This document shows positions 19,385 to 27,031 of a stretch of 64,000 nt of DNA, one piece after another (positions within the stretch are counted from its first letter, which is position 1; every line of letters starts with the position of its first letter). A program made the position numbers and the translations under genes. The notes under the pieces are model-generated. The model made no database searches and was not told the DNA's origin. It worked only from the letters and a program-made list of their open reading frames with translations. The stretch is taken from positions 104,496 to 168,495 of the forward strand of contig NZ_CAJGZQ010000007.1 of assembly GCF_904846185.1 (NCBI RefSeq). Reading direction: 5' to 3'. Source of the DNA: Psychrobacter immobilis. Lineage in GTDB: Bacteria; Pseudomonadota; Gammaproteobacteria; Pseudomonadales; Moraxellaceae.

Positions 19385-20464
19385 ATGTCTATCGCATCTA
19401 CGCAAGCGGATAAAAAGTTTAGTAATCACCCTAACAAGATTAAAGTCTCGGGTGTTATTTTAGTTGATAAACCCAAAGGCATGACTTCACAGCAAGTGGT
19501 GTCAAAGGTGAAGTATCTTTTTAAGTCGCCAAATCATGACAGTAAAAAAGCGGGGCATACAGGGACACTTGATCCAATGGCAACCGGTCTATTGCCGATT
19601 TGTATGGGTGAAGCGACGAAATTTAGTCATTATCAGCTAGATGCGGACAAATCCTATCAAGCAACTATTCTACTTGGTGGTCAAACTGATACTGGTGATG
19701 CCGATGGACAAATCACTGCTAAGGCACCCATTCCAAAATTTGATGATGTACTTTTAGACAAAGTCGCCCAGCAGTTTTTAGGTGCCCAGCAGCAGATACC
19801 GCCGATGTATTCTGCACTAAAAAAAGATGGTAAAAAACTCTATGAGTATGCTCGTGCGGGAATCGAGGTAGAACGAGCGCCTAGAGATATTGTAATCAAG
19901 GCCATTGATTTAAAAGCGCTTGATCATGAGAAAATTCAATTGACAGTGACCTGTACTAAAGGTACTTATGTGCGTGTACTCGGTGAAGATATCGCCAAAG
20001 CGATGGGTACATTAGGGCATTTGACTGCATTACGCCGTACGCAGGTTGGTGATTTCAAAATCAATGATGCGATTACTTTGCCAGACTTGGAAGTATTAGC
20101 GTTTGATAACAGGCAAGAGCAATTGATGCCGGTAGATGCTTGCATTAATATTGAAGCTGAGATGGTATTGACGGTTGAGCAGTGTGAGCGTATACACATG
20201 GGTCAACGTTTGAATGTATTTGAGCAACTGACAGACAGTCTGCGCGACTATATTTCAAATAGTATCAGTCATCAGTCGTCTGTGTCAGAAAACAACGATA
20301 TTCAACTAGATAGTGATATGGTTAGTAGTGACGATGACCAACAACCCTTGATCCATGAGATTCCAGCTGATATTCGTTTGATAAATCAGCAAGGTCAGTT
20401 TCTTGGATTGGGTGCCGTAAGTCTCAACGGTAGATTGCAGCCTAAAAAATTAATCCAGCGTTAA
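19385..20464 (+). CDS. truB: tRNA pseudouridine-55 synthase TruB
   Basis: TruB makes pseudouridine 55 in the T loop of tRNAs. The catalytic Asp is in GHTGTLDPMATGLLPI. Other motifs are VDKPKGMTSQQVV at the N-terminus, the KSYQATILLGGQTDTGDADG strand, QIPPMYSALKKDGKKLYEYAR, and VTCTKGTYVRVLGEDIA. I start at the ATG at 19385 (359 residues); an in-frame upstream start at 19337 would overlap rbfA and add 16 non-family residues. The C-terminal PUA-like domain is interrupted by a Ser/Asp/Asn-rich insert of about 35 residues near position 290-325, absent from E. coli TruB. Confidence 0.94.
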   Translation: MSIASTQADKKFSNHPNKIKVSGVILVDKPKGMTSQQVVSKVKYLFKSPNHDSKKAGHTGTLDPMATGLLPICMGEATKFSHYQLDADKSYQATILLGGQTDTGDADGQITAKAPIPKFDDVLLDKVAQQFLGAQQQIPPMYSALKKDGKKLYEYARAGIEVERAPRDIVIKAIDLKALDHEKIQLTVTCTKGTYVRVLGEDIAKAMGTLGHLTALRRTQVGDFKINDAITLPDLEVLAFDNRQEQLMPVDACINIEAEMVLTVEQCERIHMGQRLNVFEQLTDSLRDYISNSISHQSSVSENNDIQLDSDMVSSDDDQQPLIHEIPADIRLINQQGQFLGLGAVSLNGRLQPKKLIQR

Positions 20465-20549
20465 TGTTACGGTTCTTATATAACCCTCGTTTAAACACGA
20501 TTTAGCTTACTAATAGTTTACACTAATCACATATCCTCACATTTTATTG

Positions 20550-20582
20550 CAGGTTTCATCTATGGTGGAACCTGTTTTTTTT
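20550..20582 (+). terminator. Terminator after truB
   Basis: CAGGTTTCA pairs with TGGAACCTG (one G:U) and is followed by eight T. The next 260 bases (20583-20840) are extremely A-rich and hold no gene; they lead to the PfpI-like gene. Confidence 0.85.
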
Positions 20583-20840
20583 GTACTTTAGATCTACCGG
20601 ATAGGAAGTCTGGATAGAAAAATAAATCGAACTAAGACTCTAAGAATAAGAACATAAAAAAATAATAAGATAAAAAGTCATATATCAAAAATAAAAACTA
20701 GGTTCGAAAGAGAATATTTAATAGGAACAAGATGGGTCAAAGGAAGACTATACAGCCAATAATAATAACGACTTATAAAAATAAAGTATGAATAATAAAA
20801 ATACCAAAAGAAAATCACTCATAACGAAAAAAGGAATATC

Positions 20841-21365
20841 ATGAAAACCATTGCTTTTTTACTACACAATAACTTCGAGCAAGCAGAATACGAAGAGGTT
20901 AATAATCAACTCAAAGATAAAGGTTACAAGACACTTCTTATAACCACAAATAAAGAAAAAGAAGTGCAAGCCATGCAGCAAGATGTAGACAAGGGCGACA
21001 CCTTTATTGCTGATATTTTTGCAAAAGACGCAAGCGTTTCTGATTATGATGCGTTGGTACTACCAGGTGGTACTGTCAATGCGGATACGATTCGTGGCAA
21101 TGAAGAGGCTCATAGTATTATCAATGCTATCAATGATGCAGGCAAGCCATTAGCTGTCATTTGCCATGCTCCTTGGGCACTTATCAATACAGGTATTGCC
21201 AAAGGTAAAACGCTCACTGCTTATCATACGCTGCAGATAGATTTAGAAAACGCTGGTGCAAAATTTGTAGATCAAACAGTACAGGTAGACGGTAATTTGA
21301 TTACTTCACGTAATCCAGATGATATCAGCAATTTCGTTGATGCTATTGATAAGGCATTATCTTAA
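20841..21365 (+). CDS. DJ-1/PfpI superfamily protein (type 1 glutamine amidotransferase-like)
   Basis: This 174-residue protein has the PfpI/DJ-1 layout: N-terminal IAFLLHNNFEQAEYEEV with the acidic residue that pairs with the nucleophile, then DYDALVLPGGTVNADTIR, and the nucleophile elbow AVICHAPWALINTGIAKGKTLTAY with Cys followed by His. Members act as protein or methylglyoxal deglycases, chaperones or peptidases; which applies here cannot be told. The ATG follows an AAAGGAAT site. Two tiny hydrophilic genes follow on the same strand within 400 bases, suggesting a stress-linked group (inference). Confidence 0.9.
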   Translation: MKTIAFLLHNNFEQAEYEEVNNQLKDKGYKTLLITTNKEKEVQAMQQDVDKGDTFIADIFAKDASVSDYDALVLPGGTVNADTIRGNEEAHSIINAINDAGKPLAVICHAPWALINTGIAKGKTLTAYHTLQIDLENAGAKFVDQTVQVDGNLITSRNPDDISNFVDAIDKALS

Positions 21366-21440
21366 TTTTTCTACCCATTTACTGAATAATTAATTATTTA
21401 TATTTCTTAAACGTTCACAACCGTAACTGAGGAAAATATT

Positions 21441-21602
21441 ATGTCAAATTCTAATCCAAACGATACCAAGCTTGAGCAACAACGTTCTGAGTCAGCAACT
21501 GCAGCGCTTAAAAGCCAAACTGAGAACAATCATACTGCAGATAGTGAAGCCGCAGCAGAGCGTATTGCGGACAACCTAGGAAATGCTAAAGAAGACAAGT
21601 AG
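21441..21602 (+). CDS. Very small hydrophilic protein (53 residues)
   Basis: The ATG at 21441 follows a good site (TGAGGAAAATATT). The product is 53 residues, opening MSNSNPNDTKLEQQ and ending GNAKEDK, without hydrophobic segments or cysteines, rich in Ala, Glu, Asn and Ser. It looks intrinsically disordered. It lies 75 bases after the PfpI-like gene. I do not recognise the family; coding is supported by the ribosome-binding site, context and a clean stop. Confidence 0.6.
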   Translation: MSNSNPNDTKLEQQRSESATAALKSQTENNHTADSEAAAERIADNLGNAKEDK

Positions 21603-21737
21603 AGTATGTAAAGTGTCATCCATAATAAGGTGACACTGATATATTTGCTTATCATATCAATATCACTGATGACATTTGCATTTCAATGTAAAAAGTATAA
21701 AGCAGCTACTTCAAAAAATAATAATTCAGGAGCTAAT

Positions 21738-21914
21738 ATGAGTAAATCATTGAATAATATGGATGAGCAAGAAAAAGAGATTAAAAGGCTTGCAGAAGAC
21801 ATCAATCCTAGCGAGCATGCTACTCCTGATAGTTTAGCAGAAGTTACCACAGCTGCACCGCTTGAAGATGATGAACTAGGCGGTAACGCGATGGAAGATG
21901 ACGTTAAGAAATAA
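21738..21914 (+). CDS. Very small acidic protein (58 residues)
   Basis: I choose the ATG at 21738, preceded by CAGGAGCTAAT, giving 58 residues rich in Glu, Asp, Asn and Ala (MSKSLNNMDEQEKEIKRLAE at the start, ending EDDVKK). A GTG at 21630 would add a hydrophobic N-terminus with a poor ribosome-binding site; that longer form could be a membrane-anchored version but is less likely. The composition resembles the preceding 53-residue protein, and both look disordered. Function unknown. A strong terminator follows. Confidence 0.55.
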   Translation: MSKSLNNMDEQEKEIKRLAEDINPSEHATPDSLAEVTTAAPLEDDELGGNAMEDDVKK

Positions 21915-21982
21915 GCAAATTTTATTGCCTATTGACGGATGATTTAACTATAAAAAATAAATCTGACTTTACAAGTATTATG

Positions 21983-22011
21983 AAAAACTGCTGCTAGTTC
22001 AGCAGTTTTTT
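21983..22011 (+). terminator. Terminator after the small-protein pair
   Basis: AAAAACTGCTG pairs perfectly with CAGCAGTTTTT over 11 bases around a 6-base loop, and a T follows. The -10 element of the rpsO promoter begins exactly at its end. Confidence 0.88.
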
Positions 22012-22019
22012 GTTATAAT
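22011..22019 (+). promoter_or_regulatory. Extended -10 promoter for rpsO
   Basis: TGTTATAAT is a full match to the extended -10 consensus. It directly adjoins the preceding terminator. Transcription from here would give a 5' leader of about 255 bases ahead of rpsO, long enough for the S15 autoregulatory structures known in other bacteria. The leader use is inference. Confidence 0.55.
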
Positions 22020-22281
22020 CACCGTCACATTTACATTAGGTTGAGATAAGACATCGTGCTTTATAGGCTGTCCAAAACGGATAGTTATATTAAGTGCTCT
22101 CTCATCGCAACTTATCCTAAATGGTCGTTATGACTCATTAGCTTGTCGTACACTAGGTCAACTCTAGTAATGCAGGGTTGTCCTGAATGACGTGCAGGCT
22201 ATTTTATTTACTATTCTACTGCTTTAGATCTTACTCAAATTCGAGAATGTCTTAAAGCTTTTAGCATTGCCGGAGATATTT

Positions 22282-22548
22282 ATGCTAACTAATACCGATC
22301 GCGAACAAATCATTGCTCAATACCAACGTGGCGAAAATGACACTGGTTCTCCAGAAGTTCAAGTAGCTCTATTGAGTGCTCGTATCAACGATTTGCAGAA
22401 CCATTTTAAAGCACATAAAGCTGACCATCATAGCCGTCGCGGTCTTATCCGTATGGTTAACACGCGTCGTAAATTGCTTGATTACCTAAAAGGTAAAGAT
22501 CTTGGTCGTTACACCACGCTTATCAGCCAGTTAGGTCTACGTCGTTAA
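22282..22548 (+). CDS. rpsO: 30S ribosomal protein S15
   Basis: S15 binds the central domain of 16S rRNA early in 30S assembly. The 88 residues are typical: the N-terminal helix, [30 protein letters not shown] split by the conserved turn, then [23 protein letters not shown] start at the ATG at 22282 after CCGGAGATATTT, giving the known family N-terminus MLTNTDRE. Upstream in-frame codons in the track are not family. pnp follows, the conserved rpsO-pnp order, but with a terminator and a long leader between. Confidence 0.96.
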   Translation: MLTNTDREQIIAQYQRGENDTGSPEVQVALLSARINDLQNHFKAHKADHHSRRGLIRMVNTRRKLLDYLKGKDLGRYTTLISQLGLRR

Positions 22549-22668
22549 TCTAACGACAATAGTACGAGTGGATGCTAAAATAAAAGAAGCCATCATATGG
22601 TGCTATTTTAGAATTTTTGCTGAATCGCTTGGAACTTGCTTGTTGCTATCGATAAAACAGATTTTTCT

Positions 22669-22703
22669 AAAAACGGTGTGGAATAGTTTCACGCCGTTTT
22701 TTT
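22669..22703 (+). terminator. Terminator after rpsO
   Basis: AAAAACGGTGTG pairs with CACGCCGTTTTT (one G:U) around a 9-base loop and continues into T residues. In E. coli a terminator also separates rpsO from pnp. Confidence 0.87.
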
Positions 22704-23295
22704 ATGCTTATTCATTTTCAAGATTGATTTTGGATAGCATTGGTTATAAAGACCAATTCAAAGTAGGTAATAGAATTTTTCGTGAAAACAGTAATACTAG
22801 AGCCTAGAGCTAAGTGTTTTCTATCGATAATTGCTGTGTTCGGCAATTCATTGGTCAATGGCTATAAATCACTGTAAAATAATGCCTTGTGAGTTTGATA
22901 GTATATCTACTACATATATGGTGACTATTTATAAAATACCCGTTTCTTAGCTTATAGAATAGCTAGCTGCGCTAATACCTGACTCTCAAAAGCGCAGAAA
23001 AATAGCCTATAGGGTTTTTAGCACCGAAGTCTTTTGACTTAAGGTCTTTTTGATAGTATTTATAGTAAAGCCAAAATTGAACGACCAAATATACACAATA
23101 GTACGATGTCTAGCACCGATAGGCATATGGAATAACTAGGTAATGTTATTGGCACTGGTTGAGATGATTTCTGAGAGAAAGACTGTCAATTATTAGTCAT
23201 ATACACTAGTAGTCACATACACAGAATTTTAATGAAAAATATCAGCTTTTTATAATGCTGATATTACTTTCGTCAGTCAACATTAGGAAGATTAT
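22704..23295 (+). other. Long non-coding leader upstream of pnp
   Basis: Nearly 600 bases lie between the rpsO terminator and the pnp start, with no credible gene (the frame at 22568-22807 spans the terminator and is discarded). Near its end, AATATCAGC (23238-23246) pairs with GCTGATATT (23257-23265) in a perfect 9-base stem, 30 bases before the pnp ATG. In E. coli the pnp leader folds into a hairpin cut by RNase III and then degraded by PNPase itself; this stem is a candidate for a similar role, which is inference. Confidence 0.5.
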
Positions 23296-25398
23296 ATGAC
23301 AATGTTTAACACCATTAAGCGTGAATTTCAGTATGGCAACCAACAGGTTGTGATCGAGACAGGTCGTATTGCTCGTCAAGCAAACTCTATCTTAGTACAT
23401 ATGGGCGGCGTTACGGTACTTGTCGCAGCAGTGGTAAAGTCAGAGGCTAAAGAAGGTCAAAACTTCTTTCCGCTAACGGTCAACTATCAAGAAAAAATGT
23501 ATGCAGCGGGCAAAATCCCAGGTGCCTATGGCAAACGTGAAGGTCGTGCAAGCGAGTTCGAAACCCTAACCTCACGCTTGATTGACCGCCCGATTCGTCC
23601 GCTATTCCCTGAAGGTTATGTTAACGAAATTCAAATTACGGCAACGGTTGTTTCATCAGATAAGACTCAGTCTGCAGATATCGCAGCCTTAATCGGCGCA
23701 TCAGCGGCACTGGCTATCTCTGATGCACCATTCAATGGTCCAGTCGCAGCTGCCCGTGTTGGCTTTATCAACGGCGAGTACATCCTGAACCCAACCATTG
23801 AGCAGCTTAAAGAGAGTGATCTTGATTTGGTTGTGGCTGGTACGAAGTCTGCGGTACTAATGGTTGAATCTGAAGCCGCAGAGCTGTCAGAAGATCAAAT
23901 GCTAGGCGCGGTATTATATGGTCATCAACAACAGCAAATCGTTATTGATAACATTGCTTCAATGGCAGAAGAAATCGGTACTGCTAAGCAGCAGTATACT
24001 GCCCCTGAGCGTGATCAAGCGCTTACCAGCAGCATGAAAGAGCAGTTTGGTGAGCAAGTTGCTGACGCTTATACGATTACTGATAAGCAAGAGCGTTACA
24101 CTAAGCTTGACGAAATCAAGCAGTCAATTATTGATGCACTTGCTGGTGATGCTGAGTCAGAAAGTTATACTGATACCGTAACTGAGCTTAAAGAAATTTA
24201 TAACGATCTTAAATATCGTACGGTTCGTGATAATATCTTGTCAGGCAAGCCGCGTATTGATGGTCGTGATCTTGAGACTGTTCGTGCCCTCGACGTACAA
24301 GTTGGTGTATTGCCATACACGCATGGTTCAGCATTGTTCACACGCGGTGAAACGCAAGCATTGGTTACGACCACGCTTGGTAACAGCCGTGACGTCAACA
24401 TGATTGACTCACTAGGTGGCACGATTCGTGACCATTTCATGCTGCATTACAACTTCCCGCATTTCTCAGTTGGTGAAACAGGTCGTGAAGGTATTCCAAA
24501 ACGTCGTGAAATCGGTCATGGTCGTCTAGCTCGCCGCGGTGTACAAGCGATGCTACCGGATAGCGAACGCTTCCCTTATGTCATCCGTGTGGTATCAGAG
24601 ATTACTGAGTCAAATGGTTCATCTTCTATGGCGTCTGTTTGCGGCGCAAGCTTGGCATTGATGGATGCTGGTGTTCCACTAAAAGCACCAGTTGCTGGTA
24701 TCGCTATGGGTCTGGTTAAAGAAGGTGAGCGTTTCGCTGTACTATCAGACATCTTAGGTGATGAAGATCATCTTGGCGATATGGATTTTAAAGTTGCTGG
24801 TTCTAAAGATGGTATCACTGCGCTGCAGATGGACATCAAAATCGAAGGTATTACCCCTGACATCATGGAGCAGGCACTTAAGCAAGCCCATGCTGGTCGT
24901 ATCCACATCTTAGAAGCGATGAATAAAGTATTGCCTGAGAGTCGTACTGAAATCAACGCTCATGCACCAAACTATGCGGTTATCGAAATCAATCCGGATA
25001 AAATCCGTGACGTAATCGGTAAAGGCGGAGCGATGATTCGTCAGCTAACCGAAGAGACTGGCGCAGTTATCGATATCGATGATGGCGGCACGATTCGTAT
25101 TTTTGGTGAGAACAAAGCGGCAACTAAAGCAGCTATCGGTAGAATCGAAGCATTGACGGCAGAAGTTGAAGTGGGCAAAACTTATGAAGGTACGGTTGCT
25201 CGTATCGTTGATTTTGGCGCGTTTATTAACGTCTTGCCAAACACTGATGGCTTGGTACATATCTCACAAATCGCTGAAGAGCGCGTTGAGAATGTTTCTG
25301 ACTACCTAAAAGAAGGTCAGATCGTTAAAGTCTTCGTCCAAGACGTCGATAACCGTGGTCGTATTAAATTGACTATGAAAGGTATCGAGCAAAGCTAA
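23296..25398 (+). CDS. pnp: Polyribonucleotide nucleotidyltransferase (PNPase)
   Basis: PNPase degrades RNA 3' to 5' by phosphorolysis and is part of the RNA degradosome. The two RNase PH domains (residues about 10-215 and 310-545) flank an alpha-helical region. The active second PH domain has [15 protein letters not shown], the [15 protein letters not shown] loop and the [18 protein letters not shown] catalytic Asp cluster. A KH domain ([22 protein letters not shown]) near 570 and an S1 domain ([27 protein letters not shown]) complete the 700 residues. The ATG at 23296 follows AGGAAGATTAT. Confidence 0.97.
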   Translation: MTMFNTIKREFQYGNQQVVIETGRIARQANSILVHMGGVTVLVAAVVKSEAKEGQNFFPLTVNYQEKMYAAGKIPGAYGKREGRASEFETLTSRLIDRPIRPLFPEGYVNEIQITATVVSSDKTQSADIAALIGASAALAISDAPFNGPVAAARVGFINGEYILNPTIEQLKESDLDLVVAGTKSAVLMVESEAAELSEDQMLGAVLYGHQQQQIVIDNIASMAEEIGTAKQQYTAPERDQALTSSMKEQFGEQVADAYTITDKQERYTKLDEIKQSIIDALAGDAESESYTDTVTELKEIYNDLKYRTVRDNILSGKPRIDGRDLETVRALDVQVGVLPYTHGSALFTRGETQALVTTTLGNSRDVNMIDSLGGTIRDHFMLHYNFPHFSVGETGREGIPKRREIGHGRLARRGVQAMLPDSERFPYVIRVVSEITESNGSSSMASVCGASLALMDAGVPLKAPVAGIAMGLVKEGERFAVLSDILGDEDHLGDMDFKVAGSKDGITALQMDIKIEGITPDIMEQALKQAHAGRIHILEAMNKVLPESRTEINAHAPNYAVIEINPDKIRDVIGKGGAMIRQLTEETGAVIDIDDGGTIRIFGENKAATKAAIGRIEALTAEVEVGKTYEGTVARIVDFGAFINVLPNTDGLVHISQIAEERVENVSDYLKEGQIVKVFVQDVDNRGRIKLTMKGIEQS

Positions 25399-25423
25399 TC
25401 GATATCTAATATAGTCAACATAT

Positions 25424-25471
25424 AAAAACCGCTTTAAGTCTCTTGTCATGAGTACTTAAGGCGGTTTTTTT
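25424..25471. terminator. Bidirectional terminator between pnp and the macro-domain-like gene
   Basis: AAAAACCGCTTTAAGT pairs with ACTTAAGGCGGTTTTT (one G:U), a 16-base stem around a 14-base loop, with further T residues on the plus strand. The A-run on the left arm gives a T-run for the convergent minus-strand gene. Confidence 0.88.
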
Positions 25472-25512
25472 ATGGGTGTAAAGTAAAATCTTATTTGCAG
25501 TAGAATATCTTA

Positions 25513-26103
25513 TTAAAGTAACTGGTCTATATTAAAGTCTTTAGGAAGATGAATATCGATACGAACTTTAGGCAAATCTTGTAGTTGCTGTATGAGTAAC
25601 GGTAAGATATCAGCGTGCCAGTCTAACGCAAGTGAGCCTGTGTTTGCTAAATTGGCTGCGTTAGACACGTTAGCTGTCTCATTTCGTAAGTGGTTATGAA
25701 TAAGGGGACGTGCGAGGAGGGCAATTCTACGAATACCTTGATAACGGATAAGCGGGATAAGCTGCTCAGATAAATCATTCAACGCGGCAATTAACCATTG
25801 TGACCGTGTGGGGTGGTAAGGATGATTTGATACCACAAAATTAGCGATATAACTGGGCTGATTGCCATTACTGCTGATGCTTAAACCAGCTTGCTCAAGC
25901 ACGCGTTTATGCAGTAAGCAGCTGCCAACACTCAGACTGCCATCGCGGCATGCGCGATAGTAACGTTGATAATTATCAGCAAATAAAGTTTTAGCTTTTG
26001 TGAGAACAGGATCTAAAAGAATCCCTGCAGTATTGACTGGTAGAATAAGCAGCTGCGCGCTACTATTTAAGATAGGGGCGTGGGTAAGTTGCAAAGTCGC
26101 CAT
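25513..26103 (-). CDS. Divergent macro-domain-like protein
   Basis: This 196-residue protein shows the pattern of macro domains of the DarG/TARG1/ALC1 type: an N-terminal strand LLILPVNTAGILLDPVLTKA (compare the family's V-N-x-G-x-M-G-K-G), then ADNYQRYYRACRDGSLSVGSCLLHK (family: P-x-x-Y-x-x-Y-x-x-A-C-x-x-G-x-L-x-x-G), an ANFVVSNHPYHPTRSQ strand (family: NFPTKxHWR), a helix LNDLSEQLIPLIRYQGIRRIALLA and a final ADILPLLIQQL helix. Macro domains bind or hydrolyse ADP-ribose. Here the GKG loop and the catalytic glycine-rich segment GxGxGGLxW are not preserved (only LDW remains). No DarT toxin is adjacent. The fold call is inference from the motif order; activity may be lost or changed. Confidence 0.6.
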   Translation of the reverse strand: MATLQLTHAPILNSSAQLLILPVNTAGILLDPVLTKAKTLFADNYQRYYRACRDGSLSVGSCLLHKRVLEQAGLSISSNGNQPSYIANFVVSNHPYHPTRSQWLIAALNDLSEQLIPLIRYQGIRRIALLARPLIHNHLRNETANVSNAANLANTGSLALDWHADILPLLIQQLQDLPKVRIDIHLPKDFNIDQLL

Positions 26104-26135
26104 TGTCAGCCCCTTGATAAAAGTCTAATAATTAG

Positions 26136-26660
26136 CTACTGTTTGTCGCCGTTTGTCTCGGCTTCTAATTGCGCTATTTGTTGTTCAAGTAGGGCGATTT
26201 GCTCTGCTTTCATATCAGTTAATTGCTTGTTCATCGTCAGTTGTTCAGCAGCCAATTTTTCTTGTTCAGCTAAGCGCTTACGCTCGTCTTCTAAGCGATC
26301 TATTTCCTCTTTGGCAAGACTATCTTTTTCTGGCAAAGCCGCATTTAAGATCGCATCAGCATTAGGTATTTGATTAACTGTGGTTATCTCATCAGTATTT
26401 GACGTTAAGCCACTATTATTTGAACTATTATCATTATTACCTAAAGGCGTAGCATCTAATTGAGTAGCGCTATCTGGTTCGGTAGTCGACGGTGTACTTT
26501 CAATAGGCGCAGTATTAGTGTCTATCGAATTGTTTTTCCAGACCAAGTAGCCAATCAATAATGCCGCTAATATAATAATTGACCACCATTTCTGGCGTGA
26601 CTTAGTGGGCTTTTTTTTCAGTGATTTGGTTGACAGAGGACGCATTTTTTGGCTTTTCAT
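26136..26660 (-). CDS. Single-pass membrane protein with C-terminal coiled coil
   Basis: The 174 residues open with a very basic segment (KSLKKKPTKSRQK), followed by one transmembrane helix (WWSIIILAALLIGYLVW, about residues 25-41). A Thr/Ser/Asn/Asp-rich linker of about 70 residues follows, then a coiled coil (KEEIDRLEDERKRLAEQEKL onward) to the end. By the positive-inside rule the C-terminal part would be periplasmic. I do not recognise the family. It lies 32 bases ahead of the macro-domain-like gene on the same strand, so the two may be co-transcribed. Confidence 0.7.
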   Translation of the reverse strand: MKSQKMRPLSTKSLKKKPTKSRQKWWSIIILAALLIGYLVWKNNSIDTNTAPIESTPSTTEPDSATQLDATPLGNNDNSSNNSGLTSNTDEITTVNQIPNADAILNAALPEKDSLAKEEIDRLEDERKRLAEQEKLAAEQLTMNKQLTDMKAEQIALLEQQIAQLEAETNGDKQ

Positions 26661-26711
26661 ACTATAGTCGATTTATGTTAGAAATATAAGTAGCCATACT
26701 ATAGCAAACTC

Positions 26712-26744
26712 AAAATAAAAAGCCTATCTATTGCTAGATAGGCT
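26712..26744 (-). terminator. Terminator after yheV
   Basis: Read on the minus strand, AGCCTATCTA pairs with TAGATAGGCT around a 4-base loop and is followed by TTTTATTTT. It ends the prlC-yheV transcript. Confidence 0.82.
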
Positions 26745-26773
26745 GGTAGCTATTAAGACTTAACGCTTAATAT

Positions 26774-27031
26774 TTAAGGTTTGAATTTTACTGTGCCGCT
26801 GGTACCAGTAGCCATAGCATCACGTATAAGCTGATCTTCAGCATGGTTTTTGGCACTGATGGCATCAGGGTCAGGGCGATGTTCGCTATGTCCACATAAT
26901 GTGCATTCAATATACTCATCAGGTTCTGGGGTGACGACGTTTATTTGTACCACCGCATCCATCGCTTGACACTTAGGGCAGCGAACACCGGATAAAAACT
27001 GTCGCTTTGGTCGCGTTGATTGATAGCGCAT
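26774..27031 (-). CDS. yheV: YheV-like zinc-ribbon protein
   Basis: The 85-residue protein has the two metal-binding pairs of the YheV family, CPKC near residue 18 and CTLCGH near 43, separated by a short beta segment. The N-terminus is basic (RYQSTRPKRQFLSGVR), as in E. coli YheV. The role is unknown; a nucleic-acid-binding zinc ribbon is plausible. It starts one base after the prlC stop, so the two are surely co-transcribed; a prlC-yheV pairing occurs in Pseudomonas as well. Confidence 0.82.
   Translation of the reverse strand: MRYQSTRPKRQFLSGVRCPKCQAMDAVVQINVVTPEPDEYIECTLCGHSEHRPDPDAISAKNHAEDQLIRDAMATGTSGTVKFKP

Noticed and set aside
22568..22807. 79-residue frame after rpsO
   Set aside because: It spans the rpsO terminator and lacks a ribosome-binding site.
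25513..26660. DarTG toxin-antitoxin pair
   Set aside because: The macro-like protein has no adjacent ADP-ribosyltransferase; the neighbour is a coiled-coil membrane protein.
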